DNA of 64,000 bases from Haliclona indistincta (taxonomy: Eukaryota; Porifera; Demospongiae; Haplosclerida; Chalinidae): positions 2,785,754 through 2,849,753 of the forward strand of contig OZ024792.1 in NCBI GenBank assembly GCA_964017065.1, read 5' to 3'. Position 1 is the stretch's first letter; every line of letters starts with the position of its first letter. The notes under the pieces were generated by a model. The model worked only from the letters and a program-made list of their open reading frames with translations, made no database searches and was not told where the DNA came from. Shown here one piece after another: positions 1-12,466 of the stretch. The position numbers and the translations under genes are program-made.

Positions 1-355
1 GTTAGCTACAATTCTTTCTCAATCTTATGTAGTATCTACTTCATCACCTGTTGGCACTCGCAAATGGGTAGACCCTCAGAAATGGAAGGAGAGCCATATT
101 GTCTTAATAGCTTGGTCTTTCTTACAAGACAGCTTTCACACCACTCTCAATCTCCACCATTCAGCCAACAAGATGGCTGTCGCTGTGTTGTATCTAGCAG
201 TGCATTGCTGCAAACTGCAGGTACCGAGTGAAGGAGCTGAGCATCAATGGTGGGAGGTGATGCATCCTGGGATAGAGGAGGTTGAACTGCAGGACATAGC
301 TCATCAAATAATGAACATGGTTGACTCTACAGAATCATCCAACAGCAAAAATTAG
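1..355 (+). CDS. CCNQ: Cyclin Q (CCNQ/FAM58A-like), C-terminal fragment
   Basis: Frame 2 is open from the window edge to a TAG at 353-355, giving about 117 C-terminal residues; the 5' part lies outside the window. The segment reads as the end of a cyclin box: LQDSFHTTLNLHH, then MAVAVLYLAVHCC, a short linker with PSEG, and WWEVMHP. This pattern (helix with AVAVLYLA, then VPxE and a WW pair, then an acidic tail) matches the C-terminus of cyclin Q. In animals that protein is the activating partner of CDK10. No splice site is needed across the visible part. It could be another atypical cyclin, but the WW motif and tail length favour cyclin Q. It converges on the transporter gene that ends at 561. 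Confidence 0.75.
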   Translation, partial: LATILSQSYVVSTSSPVGTRKWVDPQKWKESHIVLIAWSFLQDSFHTTLNLHHSANKMAVAVLYLAVHCCKLQVPSEGAEHQWWEVMHPGIEEVELQDIAHQIMNMVDSTESSNSKN

Positions 356-560
356 TACATGTACATGTTTGTAACGTAATTAATTATGTTTGTAACATAA
401 TTACATGTTTGAACCACTCCTGTCAGCCTGCACCTGCAGACTGTAGAGTAAACCTTATCTGCCTTTTTAGGTACAATTTAAAATTTTAGCTCGGAATGTT
501 AATTATAAATTTTATGCACAAAACTTTTTATGATGTTGATCACACAAGTTATGAAGCTAG
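356..560. other. Convergent intergenic spacer
   Basis: AT-rich spacer between the 3' ends of the cyclin gene and the transporter. It contains short repeats of a TTTGTAACNTAATTA type motif around 368-402. I see no gene in it. Confidence 0.5.
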
Positions 561-2324
561 CTAATTGTTTTCACTCATTGAATCAGAGTAACTACTGCTA
601 CTGCTGATGCTTGACAGATCTAATTCTCTTCTATAGTCTTCCTCTTGCTGGATATATCGCTCGTGATGATCCTCTGCTATGTTATGTATGTTCACCACAA
701 CCTCTCGTTGCCTCATTTGATATTTATGTGCCAATATTAGAAACAAGAGGAACATGGCTAGCACCAACAACAGTTTAGTGATGTAATAATGAGTCATACA
801 GCTCGGTACGGCTTCTCGAAGAGGTTGAACAAACAAGAATACAAATAAAGAATTTTTATTCACAAGTTGCAAAAATCCACCGAATGCATACCAAAGACCA
901 ACCATTAGGCCCCTTATGCGAGCTGGTGACTGAGCCACAATGAACTCGAGAGAAGGAATTGTGAGAAAAAGAGTTACACCAGCATCTGTAAACTTGCTGA
1001 GGACTATCCATTTTCGACTTATAGGAATACCTGTACTGTTAGGCCATCCATTCCAACATACATTAAAGTAGCATTCAATGTGTTCTGTTGACATCAGGTG
1101 ACCAACAGTGTCAACAGTAAAGAAGAAGAATATGCTTGCAATCACGCATATTATTCCGAATCGTATCTGCTTGAGCAATCGAGGAACGTAATGGCTCACA
1201 TAGCGATGAAGAATGACCTCGTATGTTATTAATACCAGTAGAGGTATGAATTGTGTTAAAAAGCCATTTTTGTAGAGAAAAAAGTCAGACCAGCTTACTA
1301 ACAAGAAATGTCTTAAAACTTCATCAAAGTGGAGATAAAAGTTATATGGATTTGACAAAAGTCCTCCTACACAAATACAGATGACTATTGGAGTGAGTCG
1401 TAGCATAGTCTTAACATCTTCCACTACCTCCTCTGAGAAAACTCCACCATATGCAATTTTAGCAAAGTCAAGTCTTGAAGGAGCTACTTCATCAAAATAA
1501 GTGAAAGCACTCCTACGATTACGCGAATAGTGCTTATGTTTTCGAGCATAATTAAGCACTTGAATAGTTGTCTTTACGGGATTGTCTGTCTGTGGATTGG
1601 TGTCCAAATATCTATCGAACCTTTGCATTAAATCAAGACCAACTGCCAAGCAGCAAACACAAAGTAGAGGTGTTAACACTCTTGCTAAATATGGTAAGTA
1701 CATAAAGTACGCCAATACTTCAGCTACTATTTGTGCCATCAATATTCCTACATAGAACCAGCGCATTGCTGAATTTAGCTGATCACCAGATGCTCCATTC
1801 ATTTGGTCAATAATGAAAGGTACAATATTTGCACTGTAACCTGCATTCCCTAAAGAGGTTAACATCAATCCAGTGTACATCATAGCTCGTCCCCAGTTAC
1901 CATAGTCTAAAATGAGATATACATTGTATCCAATTCCAGAAATAACTGATCCAACCAATCTGACAGTTTGGCTGATAAGAATCAATCGATATCGACCAGT
2001 CTTTGTATCAGCAATGTAGCCCATAACTGGATACAGCATTGTTAGTACATGGACAATGTTAAAAAAAGCAAGACCGAAGTAAACGACATCTTCTACCACC
2101 AATGCAAACGTATACACTTTGACAGAACACATCTCCTCGATTTGGAAAAGCACATTGCAGAGAATCAGCAAAACAGCTCCTTTTGAACCAATGCCTCGGG
2201 GCTTGATCCAAGAGAAACATCTTTTTCTCTCATTTTTGTCTGCTGTACCACACTGTTGTGTGCTCTCGTTGTCAAGATTAGATGCCGAACACCTTGAATT
2301 CATCTCTGTCTTTAGGTAATACAA
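561..2324 (-). CDS. POT/SLC15-like proton-coupled transporter, divergent
   Basis: A single uninterrupted frame of 587 codons. The N-terminus is polar, the middle has about 11-12 hydrophobic segments, and a long hydrophilic loop (about residues 240-300) splits them into two halves as in the major facilitator superfamily. GYIADTKTGRYRLILIS near residue 100 fits the POT family signature (G-x-x-A-D-x-x-x-G-R-Y, end of TM2/start of TM3). The usual second POT motif is poorly kept (AMRWFYVGILMAQ in its place). The tail is charged with a run of serines. Known members import di/tripeptides or other small solutes with protons across plasma or lysosomal membranes; the substrate here is unknown. A second Met lies 7 codons in. 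The lack of introns contrasts with the intron-dense neighbours, so retroposition is possible. The 3' end converges on cyclin Q. Confidence 0.7.
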   Translation of the reverse strand: MYYLKTEMNSRCSASNLDNESTQQCGTADKNERKRCFSWIKPRGIGSKGAVLLILCNVLFQIEEMCSVKVYTFALVVEDVVYFGLAFFNIVHVLTMLYPVMGYIADTKTGRYRLILISQTVRLVGSVISGIGYNVYLILDYGNWGRAMMYTGLMLTSLGNAGYSANIVPFIIDQMNGASGDQLNSAMRWFYVGILMAQIVAEVLAYFMYLPYLARVLTPLLCVCCLAVGLDLMQRFDRYLDTNPQTDNPVKTTIQVLNYARKHKHYSRNRRSAFTYFDEVAPSRLDFAKIAYGGVFSEEVVEDVKTMLRLTPIVICICVGGLLSNPYNFYLHFDEVLRHFLLVSWSDFFLYKNGFLTQFIPLLVLITYEVILHRYVSHYVPRLLKQIRFGIICVIASIFFFFTVDTVGHLMSTEHIECYFNVCWNGWPNSTGIPISRKWIVLSKFTDAGVTLFLTIPSLEFIVAQSPARIRGLMVGLWYAFGGFLQLVNKNSLFVFLFVQPLREAVPSCMTHYYITKLLLVLAMFLLFLILAHKYQMRQREVVVNIHNIAEDHHERYIQQEEDYRRELDLSSISSSSSYSDSMSENN

Positions 2325-2835
2325 AAGAACTGACGGTTGCTACACTATGCTGTTGCTGACTGTTTTAAGTTAAAAAAAACTCCTTTAGAAAGGGCAATAA
2401 CAGCCTTTGTTACAAAGTAAACTGTTTTCTGAAAGTCCACAATAAAAATAAGACGTACTGCACCTGGTCAATATGTACTGTATACAAAAAGCAGACACTG
2501 ACAGAAAAGTAACTATGATGAAAATACACATGTAAATATCTATTCTAGTGATGGTTTTATAACCACTGCCGCTAAGTACGGATTGACTAATTTTACCATC
2601 ATCGAGAACTGTAAATTTTAACCTTCTAGAAAATTAGCCTTCTGTGACTGATGAAACACTTTTTTCGATTTTTAGTTCAAAAAGCATTCATGAATGTTGA
2701 GCACTATAAAAATAAAGTATTACGCTAAACCTGTTTAGTTATAAATGCTCTTTGCACCAGAGCACCAGTTGACTTAATACATGTTTGTTTTTAGTGACAA
2801 TTTGTTGTGAAGTGTTCTCTGTGCTAGCTTCCTGT
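2325..2835. other. Intergenic spacer between transporter and SKIC3
   Basis: AT-rich DNA between the transporter start and the SKIC3 stop, both on the minus strand. It must hold the transporter's 5' region. No ORF or RNA gene recognised. Confidence 0.45.
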
Positions 2836-5800
2836 TCACTGAGCTGAGCTGTATGGACAAAAAGACGAGTCACACACAGTATTTAATAGCAGCTGACCAG
2901 CACTGGATAGCATCTCAAGGTAAGGTCTTCCAATGGTGAACTTCTTCGACATCAAACAGGATGTTAGTGCTGCCAAAGACCAAATATCTGACGGGAACGA
3001 GTGGACACTCTTTTGCAAATCAATAAGACTCATTGACAGGTTTTGAATTGGCAGTGGTACCTACATACATGAGAGATTATAGTTATCATGCAGACAGGCA
3101 GACAAACTGACAGAAGGATACTCTTGAATAAAAGCGATTGCTTCCCCAAGGTTTTGAACATGATCACTCAATACCTACAAATATAAGTTTTGAAAATATA
3201 TGATTTTTTTACCATTTTGATTTTACCTCTTCGCCACTATCTCTGAGAATGGCAACCATTGCCTCTAGAACTGAACAGCTGCTTGGGTGCAGGAACAAAC
3301 CCGCCACTACACACAGCAATAAGGACGGTCAGCTCATACAGTGAGGCTTCCATACCTGATAATTGGACTTCTTGGTCTAAAGAAGCACGAAGCAATGTCA
3401 TGTCGTCACTATAACATGCATAGACAGCCAGAGAGATGAGCCCAGGTAATGAATGAGGAGAAATCTCAATACTGAAGAGCATTAAACAGAAGCATAAGAT
3501 TGCACTGAATAAATTAGCATACATTTTGAACAAGAATGACTTCGCCTCTTCCCAGTCATTGTTGGCACAGCTAGTCATAGCCAAGGCAAGCAAGATATCA
3601 GGTTGGTCATCTAACAGAGCACTTTCCAGTAGACCTTGATATGCTGAGAAGGAAGACTAGTTATTGAGATGATAGAGAGAAATATACCAATGCGAGCTTC
3701 TTCAAACATGTTGGCTCTGTACAATCCCAGTGCTCTAGTTAGAGCAGTTGGTGTATCCAGGATATCTCCCAGCTCATCGTAGCATTGTAGTGCCTCTGAG
3801 TGCCGGCCCAACTTACTGAGAGAGTATGAGAAGATAGAGGCGATGAGCAAGATAGACCTCACCTCAATATTCTGGCATTGTTTGCTGTCACAATGCTCAG
3901 TTCATTCCGTTCTGACTTTCCTGACTCCAACAAGGCAGCAGCTCTACACAAACCATACAAGCTGTCTAACTACATTTCTCGAAGTTATACCGTGCAAAGG
4001 ATTGTTGAGCGGGTATATTCAGACCCTCTTGTTCGTACAGCAAGCCCAGTACATTCATCATGTGTGGATCATCGGGATGACGCAAGGTATATTTGTAGGC
4101 ATTGTCCCTCGCTTGCACCATGCTCTCATGAGAGGTCATGTTGAGTTGACCAGAAGAAGACAGAATGATCTCTGGGTCAACAGTCGTGAGTGTATGACAG
4201 ATCCAATGAGCGTGACCTGACGTTGCCTCTGACTACAGGTCATGACATAAGCATCAGTAAACTACGTCACATGATGCTCACATGGTATTGTAGCTCAGAA
4301 GCATGTCTGAACAAATCCATTGCCTGATTTGGCTGGGTCATTTCAGCCACTAGTGCTTGACCCACCCAACCCTGTACCGAGAGTGGATTATATGACTGAG
4401 CATTCTGGAATGATCTGTGAGCAAACTATAGCAAAACAAAGAGATAGACGAAGGGGTAAAATAATGTCTAACTAACTTGCCTCTACGTAAGAGTGAATGA
4501 AGTAGAGGCATCCAAGATTTGACCATACAATACTGTCCTATAATAGCCAAGTTCACTCACACAGCAAGACATCATAGTGAAAACGTACCTGTTGGTCTCT
4601 TTTCAGTGATGAGATGAAGGCGTGTTGAGCTAAAGGATACTGACCAACAGCTGAAGAAGAAATGTAGTCACGGTTTCCCATCTACGGTATTTATCACCTC
4701 TATGAGCTGACACGACTCCTAGTGCATTCCAGTGGGCAGGGTCTTTAGCCGCCAAAGAAACAGCTTTCTTAAGCAGCTATACCCACAAATAAAATACACA
4801 CGTGGAGGTGAAGCTTAGTTTACTGACTTTAATAGACATTTGCAAACTGTCCACCATTTTGCTGTCACTGCTATGCTCCAGCTAACAGGTAGAATACAAC
4901 CACAATCAGGCTATATGTAGTGCCTTACCTGCCCAAGATAGTAGTATGCTACACCCAAATTGTGCCATAGGCTGTCAGATGCTCCATCACAAAGACTGAG
5001 AGCATGTCCATATGTCCTATAAAATTGTTAGTTTTTGTACCAGACAAGTTGTCATACAGCTACGACAACTTAACACACAGATGTATTGATTCGAATAAAT
5101 TCTCTTGAAAAGAGTACCTGATTGCAATTCGAATGAGTTCATCTTTTCCAACAGATTTAGTGTCACCAGGTGAGGTGTTACCAGTATTAGAGTAGAGCTC
5201 AGCTGGAACAGTCACTCTAGCAAACACAAACAATAAGATGAAAACAGACAGTAGGCGGAGCTTACTTAAGATGAGATGCAACCTCGTGTAATGCTAAACA
5301 GCAGTCACCAATCAAGTGCCAGTGACAGACAAAAGATGGTCGGAGCAGAGCAGCTCTACAACAAGAGGAGAGTATGTTAGAAGAAACGATACACTTGAGA
5401 GACCAGACCTTGTGAAATCACTGAGAGCTACTGAAATAAGATCCACTGCTTTGCTGTCAAAGTTGCTATCAAGAGCTAGTTTAGCTAGAGACAACAAGCT
5501 CTCACCACGACCTAATGATAAGGTCACAAAGAAAATCATTCTGGAACAAATTTTCTCCTGTACCTTTCAAAGCTGGCACATAATTGCTATCAGCATTCAG
5601 GAGGGCAGTGTAGTCGCTAATAGCTTCTTCATGGAGGCCCAGTATGTGCTTGATACCAGCCATTCTGAGCAAAACAATGTTCATCACTAATTCACTATCA
5701 ACCAACACAATGAGATTACCGGTAACAAGAATAGAGCGATGAAGTGTGAAGCTGAGCAGACAGAATGACGTGAAGGAAATTAGTGTGTTCTATACACATA

Positions 5801-8800
5801 CCTCTATAGCTCTACCGAATGATTGTAGAGCAGAGCCATAGCTACCTCGAGACAGATACACGTCACCTAGGCATTCCCACACGTGACTAAAGATGTGGAG
5901 ATGAACAGTAAGGGACAGCAACAAGAGAAGAGATCTTACTGATTGTCGCCATCAATATGAAGAACTTTCAGATAGCTGGTGTTGTGAAAAAGTACAATGA
6001 GCACTTTATGTTCAAAGGGTGTTTCACCTTGTAATGGCGCTGTCATACAGGCCCTCTTTGTGTTGGTACAGTCCTACTCTCAACCAGGCTGTCTTGGTTC
6101 TAATACAGTAAATCAACATTACCAAAACAACATACCATGGCTGACTCACTCAGACGAAATAGGTAATGCAGTTACCATCTGATATGCTTGATAAGCACCC
6201 TCCTATGACAACATTCAAGAGCAGAAGCCAGTTAAGCAGTTAAAAATTATTGGTTTCGTTGTATACCTCATCTCCAAGACCTCTGAGAGCATCTCCAAGA
6301 GCCATTGCAGCTTCAAACAGTGTTGGATGCAATGATAGAGCTTTCCTATAGCACTTGACAGCTCTCCTAACAAAACCAATAAAACAGTAATGCTTAGTCA
6401 ATAATTGTCTCACGTACGTTGTATTTTTGCTGACAGACATCTGATAGTGACCAAGTAGAAGAAATGGCTGTGCATTGAGAGGGTCCAGTTGAGCAGCCTA
6501 TGGAAGAAAAAATCAAGATACATCTAGTGAAACATGCTCACACCTTGATCAGTGAGAAATAAGCTTCTTCTCTGTTATCAGCAGAAAGTAAATGCGATCG
6601 TCCCAAGCACAACAGGTACCAGCCGCTATCAGGACACTGCTTGACCACCAAAGAAAACCTGTCAATAATAATAAGATGCATCATACTGCTAACAAGATAG
6701 CTTCATACTTATTCTGAGCTTCATTGAATTTTTTTCTCGACATCAATATTTGACCCTAATCAACACACATAGTAAAACAGCAATGTACAATGCATTGAAC
6801 ATTTATTACCTGTAAGCAAAGGTACATTGGGTCTTCTTGGTTGTGATATAAACCTAGCGCCTAAGATTGAAATGAAGTAAACTGTTTGTATTCAAACACA
6901 CGTGACAACATTACCTGTTCAGCTTCCTCTACACTATCAATAGCTAGTTTCACCATCACCGTCACCCTCACTACTTGATCGCTTGTATCAACCCCGCCAT
7001 CCCAAATCTGCATCAAGTATAAACATGAAATACTAAGACCAAGATTCAGTCCAACCACACCCACTTCACTGATGATGGCGGCAGCTTGTTGAGCACTTCT
7101 TTCGAACAACAGTGCTTCACAGCAACAGAGCCTGAAGCAGCAAACAAGATGATGTCATCTACAAATTTTACACTGATGGTTGTCAATTTTTTGAGATGTG
7201 TAAAATTTTTGACTCACTTTAGAAACAGTTCCAGTTTGTGACTCAAGAAGCACGGAACGGATGACACCACTTTCAATCCTAAACACATCTTCACAAGTGA
7301 GCATATTACCACAATACTATCACAAGCCTTGTGATGCAAGCTGCTCAGCGGTAGCGTAACCATGACTACGAAGATGTGCAAAGGCAAGCACAGTCAGATA
7401 TTCACAGGAACACGATGAGTAGTCTTCATCATCTGGAGTAACAACGAAGGGTCATTGTAGAAAGTTTTCAAGTTTCTTCTGAATCTCACCTTTGTTAATA
7501 GAAGTGGGTTTCTTGCACAGCTGAACTAGCAGATGGAGTGCCTTATGGTAGTCACTGTCACACAGCTCAGATACAAGGTCTAGCTTCTCTGAGTCCTCCA
7601 GCACTGGAACCACTCCGGAACACACTAAACCTACAATCGCATGAACATTGATCAAGACGAAGCACACAATAACTATACTCAGCTCGATCACTCTACAATA
7701 TCTATCTCATTTATTTACCTAGTAGTTGTTTCCACAGCTTCAGTTTTGCTAACACGTTGGCTATAGAGTTCTTCCCTCCTTGTTCCATTTCTCCATCCTC
7801 CTTCAAGCTCTTCAAACACTCTGTCAGTATCTGGTGATACAGAGCATCATCCAAGACTGTCTGAGCCTGCAAAATGACGATATAATATCTACTTCAGCAA
7901 AATCAAGTTTCATCCAGATTCAGTCAATTACAATTTTTTTTATTAAGCTGCAGAGCTAACCTGTAGCTTCTCAACAGAACACAGAATGTACAGCTTTCTC
8001 AGATCCGTCTTAGAAGATGTTGTGATTTCTGTAGACTCCATGATCTGAGCATACAGTTGCTCCACTAGTGACCACGCCCCATGAGTGAGACCATGGTGCT
8101 GCCATAACAAGTACAGCACTCCCTCCAACTGCAGACTAGGAGCTACAGTGTGATCAGTAGAGGATAACAGCTTCATATAGCACTCAACAGCCTAGATGCA
8201 TGGAGTAAAGAACTTGATTAAGGTCTAACTCAAAAAGTACTTCATTTCTGTTTCTAGCTTCACTGTGTAACATTGCTAGTCGTCCCAACAGCTGGTCATG
8301 CTTAGTATGCTCACTGGATAAACAAATTGTATTATTGTTGAAAGTTAGTCTTGTAGCGAGCTCACCTCTCTTTGGTTGATTGGAGTGACTTATCCACTGC
8401 TTTGATGGCCTCTTCTCTCTCATCTTTACCGCAAACCCTATGTTTGTCATAAAAGTCAGCCAATCCCTAGAGAACAAAATTATTCAAGTAACTGTTGTAT
8501 GTACAAGATGCAATGACGTGATGGATCCATGCATGGTCGTGCACTGATGAGCAGCGTACCCTCCATGCTAATAGCTCCTCTGGGTTACTAGTAATAGCTG
8601 CTCTATAGTGATGCAGTGCTGTTTCTCGTTGCCCAAGTTCTGCTACTGCCAGACCAGCAAACACATGCCCATAGTAGTTGGCTGGGTCGATAGCAAACAC
8701 AGCCTACAAGATGGGTGGCACTATTTGGAACAAGCATTAAAAATAACTCACTTCGCAGTGCTTTGCGACCTCTTGGAAATTCTTGTTTGCTACCGAAGAT

Positions 8801-8844
8801 TTTGCCTGCTTGAGCAGAGCCTTGACCTCCTTACTAGACGCCAT
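2836..8844 (-). CDS. SKIC3: SKI3/TTC37-like TPR protein (superkiller complex)
   Basis: A minus-strand gene of some 25-30 short exons with introns mostly of 50-80 bp. The start at 8844 gives MASSKEVKALLKQAKSS, then a helix ending KHCE, which matches the known N-terminus of TTC37 (MSSKEVK...). The second exon (about 8700-8560) has AIDPANYYGHVFAGLAVAEL and AAITSNPEELLAWR, canonical TPR spacing. Further TPR helices follow, for example GRHSEALQCYDELG near 3780, KCYRKALSLHPTLFEAAMAL near 6350 and HEEAISDYTALLNADSNYVP near 5620. The last exon ends in a TGA at 2836. In other animals SKIC3 is the TPR scaffold that ties the SKIV2L helicase and WDR61 to the exosome for 3'-5' mRNA decay. Exon borders were not all assigned. 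It is divergent with UQCR11, 78 bp away. Confidence 0.8.
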
Positions 8845-8922
8845 GATGTGCACGCAAACCCACGTGCACGCCCTAAACAATGAAGGCGTGGTCAAATAAA
8901 ATAGGCGTGGTGAGTTGTCAAG
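8845..8922. promoter_or_regulatory. Bidirectional promoter, SKIC3 / UQCR11
   Basis: Only 78 bp separate the two start codons, so one short region must drive both genes. It contains CCACGTGCACG (E-box) and two GGCGTGGT boxes (8885 and 8904). Inferred from layout. Confidence 0.6.
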
Positions 8923-9197
8923 ATGTCTTCCAGTGTTTCCCTTTTCTTTCGAACGTGGGGCTCACCAACCAAACTTCGCTCATGGTTAGTATTCCAACTA
9001 TACTTTGTTAGAGAAACTGCTTGTATCTGTTGTGTAGGGCTCCCACGCTTGCTGCATGGGGCGGAGTGGCAGCAATAGGCTTAGTGTACTTCGCTGATTG
9101 GAAGGTTGTTTTGACCAGGATACCCTTCATACGGGGACGATACCCTCCAGCTGAAGCGACTCAACCAGCATCAAACAGCAACGAAGAAGAAGACTGA
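8923..9197 (+). CDS. UQCR11: Cytochrome b-c1 complex subunit 10 (UQCR11)
   Basis: Two exons, 8923-8984 and 9038-9197, joined through a 53-bp intron (GTTAGT donor, GTGTAG acceptor). The product is about 73 aa. It has a short basic N-terminus, then LRSWAPTLAAWGGVAAIG, one membrane helix, FADWKVVL, and a basic IRGRYPP patch followed by an acidic tail. The order R-x-W-x-P-T, W-G-x-x-x-x-x-G-L-V and D-W-x-x-x-L-x-x-x-P matches animal UQCR11, the smallest subunit of mitochondrial complex III, which sits in the inner membrane. The tail (Asn/Glu/Asp) is about 15 residues longer than in mammals. The gene is too small and interrupted to stand out as an open frame. It shares its promoter with SKIC3. Confidence 0.82.
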
Positions 9198-9686
9198 CAC
9201 ACTAGATGTATAGTAATTATGATAACAAATTAATTATTGTTAGTGAACACAATAAATTATTACTAACACTGTTTAGGTGACTCTAATAAAAGAAGGACTC
9301 TTGTACATATATGTACGTGCAACGTAGTATGCATGTTGATGGTGGAGTGTAGAAATCTTTTCCTAGATACACAATGTTAAAGCTTCTGTGGAAAGCTTGT
9401 TTCTTCATTGCGTCACTATAATCGCTGCTGCATGTGTTAGTGCTCTAAATCTGGCAGTTTAATTATATCTGTTACATTTTCCACAACTGTCACTTGACGA
9501 TAGACTACAGACAACTCTTCCTTGATTATAAAGCAAATCACAATATCATGATAACAATAACTGTCTGACAAAATTATACTGGCACCGCCAATAATTGGCT
9601 TAGCCAGTTTATACTGCGCACAGGAAAAAAGATATAAGTATAATCATTATTTTTTGTAGATTATAATAAGTAGTAATAGTGTAAGA
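9198..9686. other. Convergent spacer UQCR11 / RNF126-like
   Basis: AT-rich DNA holding the two 3' UTRs, with AATAAA-like signals on the plus strand near 9250 and 9286. No gene seen. Confidence 0.45.
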
Positions 9687-11701
9687 CTAGTTATTGACCG
9701 TCTCTGTTTCGAGAACAACTTGTCCTTGATTGAGACTGTAGCGACATGTAGGGCATGTGTCATGCTGGAAAGATAAGATGAGATAATAATTATTGTGTGT
9801 TGCTACAGCAAGGCAATAGCAAAAAGAGTCTTATCATCCATTCACACAATGGAAAATGATCAACATTATTAGTGCAATGAAAGTGATGTCTCATCAACGT
9901 ACAGCAGTGACAACTTACCATTTTTAACCATGGAATTATGCAATTATCATGATACAGATGTTTACAAGGTAGCTGACAGACTTCGTCACTCTGCTTGAAC
10001 TGGTCCTTACACACTGAACACTCCAACTCTGTAGCAAAGAAGAAGACTATACCTCACATGCTTCAAAAAAACCTCCTCGTCACTGTTACGGTAAACAAGG
10101 ATATGTTCAGTGAGTGAGACTATCCCACACGCTAACCAACCCATGCAAACCTTTCTCTATAACTACTATTAATTTTTTGTTCATACCATTTGTCACTTCG
10201 TCTTGACCTATTGTAAAATGTAAGAGAGCCTTGATTTTTTCCTCCTCTGCTGGAGGTGGTCCTCCCGATCCACCCATACGATCCAATAGCTAGAGGAGTG
10301 CATGACCAGAGTAAGCACATCTCATCTCTAAGATGCTAACCTGGCTGATTACGCTGTCCATGCCTCCTTGACCCCATGCATAGTTTCTAGGATTGCTTCG
10401 TATTCTGTTCTGATCAGAAAGCCTGCATACAGAGCAGCTCTGAGTGAAAGATAGTGTGACAAGACTCACATCGGTAGACCCAAGAGAAAATGTGGTGGAG
10501 GAGGAATAACAGGTAGTGTGTAGTTTTCAGCATCTTCAAGTTGTTCTAAACAAGAAAAAATAACACTAACAGACAAGCAGCTGACATGTCAAGAAGATGT
10601 CAAGAAATCATAATAAAAGACAAATTTAGGCGCTAATTGTTTTTCCACGCCCGCCCGGACATGACCAGGTCGACACCGCCATAATTGACGGTATTGTGCT
10701 GCAGGCAAAACACAAGACTTCATCCATTGCTGCTAGCTAGGTATTTTGCACACACAAACGAAAGTTTATTGGTCATATGAGTTGAAAACACGCATTTCTA
10801 TTTCTCAAACAGCCAGCAAAGCGTTTATTAGCGACTAAAATGGTCTATACGTGCTACATCAGTGAAGACTTACCTCTAGCTTGTAATAGCTGTACTATGT
10901 ATTGTCCCAGAACCCTACAGAGTACAGGATGATGATAGGCTGTGTATGTTATGTTAGCAACTACTCACTCAGCTATGCCGTCCCCTGCGCTGGCAGCTGT
11001 TCCCTCGCCTCGCTCTGCCCTTCTTCTGAGTCTCTGTGCTTCTCTCACTAGGAGGCAAAGAGTATATAGCAATGCCCAGCAAGAGGGACCAGACACTTAC
11101 CTCGTCCACTTTCTTGTTCTTGCCGTACAGACTGCTATAAGTAGAGAAAGCAGTTATCATGTATGACTAAAGTCAAACAGTCTAAAGCATACAACATTCT
11201 ACTATACATCTCAATACTTGTTGAGGTAACACAAAAGAACAGCATAGATATTATACTAAGCAACGTAGTATATTATACATGTCACATCACATCATAATTG
11301 AAGCTATTACTGTTCCTATACTCACCGGTTGTACTGTGGTTTGAGTAGCTTCAGTATTCGTTGCTGACTCACTGTGGATCAGTAAAGATAAGTAAGTCCA
11401 ACTCTAATAGCTAGCTCTTTGCATAAGACCACTCACTGTTGTGAATCGAGCTTCTCTATAAAATCTGACCCACATTGTGCACAATATGCCTCCTGTGTAT
11501 AACAGAACAGAAACATACAGCCACTAATTCCTTTGCTGTTTTCACACTAAAACGAATTAGCACAAGCTTAGCCCCCTCGAGCCCCCTCTACCGGCTTACG
11601 CCTTCTTTGTAATCCACGGCGGTGATTTGACTGTCACAACGATAGCAGAAATACGACGTCTGGCTCGACGACGACAGAGTAGAAGCCGAACTCGTAGCCA
11701 T
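9687..11701 (-). CDS. RNF126: RNF115/RNF126-like RING-H2 E3 ubiquitin ligase
   Basis: About eight small exons. Exon 1 (11701 to about 11597) starts MATSSASTLSSSSQ and has FCYRCDSQI; exon 2 has EAYCAQCGSDFIEKL. Together these form an N-terminal C4 zinc ribbon. Middle exons carry PPPPHFLLGLP, NPRNYAWGQGGMDSVISQ and LLDRMGGSGGPPPAEEEKIK, which are typical of the RNF115/126 family ahead of the RING. The RING-H2 spans two exons: ECSVCKDQFKQSDEVCQLPC, KHLYHDNCIIPWLKM, then HDTCPTCRYSL, with all eight metal ligands (C3H2C3) present. The protein ends at a TAG at 9687. Family members bind ubiquitin or BAG6 clients through the N-terminal ribbon and ubiquitinate mislocalised proteins. It is one ligase representing both vertebrate paralogues, so the symbol is approximate. 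It is divergent with MOCS2. Confidence 0.8.
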
Positions 11702-11831
11702 GATACACTGATGTCAGATGATTCTCGAGCGTTCTGGCATAGATCTATGGTTCTGGTTTACGTTTGTGTCTATAGACCACGCCCATGTAAGACTTATAAT
11801 AGCAAAAAATTCATCACGTGATCATAGATTC
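11702..11831. promoter_or_regulatory. Bidirectional promoter, RNF126-like / MOCS2
   Basis: 130 bp between the two divergent start codons. A TATAGACCACGCCCATG stretch lies at 11770-11787. Inferred from layout only. Confidence 0.5.
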
Positions 11832-12466
11832 ATGGCTTCAGTTCAGGTAGTACTAGTGTCTGCATGATGATCACCTCGTGCACCTGAATTGACGTTTTCT
11901 TTTACAGGTAAAGCTTCTGTTCTTTGCTAAGAGTCGAGATTTGGCAGGTATTAGTGAAACAGAGTTTGATACACCTTCTAAACTGACCGGAAAACAGCTG
12001 CTGGACAAAATAATTGAAAACTTTCCTAGGTGTGTTTATTAGAGAATGTAACTAGAAAGATTGAACAATACCTTGTCATAATCAATCGAGTCTCCCTGTG
12101 CTTCTGTCACCGCGTCCGGCATATAGCAGCAGAGTTTCATTTAGGGACCATGCAGGGCACGTGCTTGCTCGCAATTATAATCTATACATCCCTCGCCCCA
12201 AATTTTTATCAACAAAAGCTTTCCCTACATTGAAATTTTTCTAGATTAGAGCTAGCCTTTAGAAAAGTAGTAAAATCTAACGTTTACAATTAATCATACC
12301 AAGAGTACTAATATAAATTTTATTTTATTTTCATTTTTTCTCAAAGCATTCAGGACATCAGGAGTGTTGTGCTATTAGCTGTGAACCAAGAGTACGTTAG
12401 TTCTGAAGATTCACTTGAGTTGAAGGAAGGAGACGAAGTAGCCTTGATACCTCCCATCAGTGGGGG

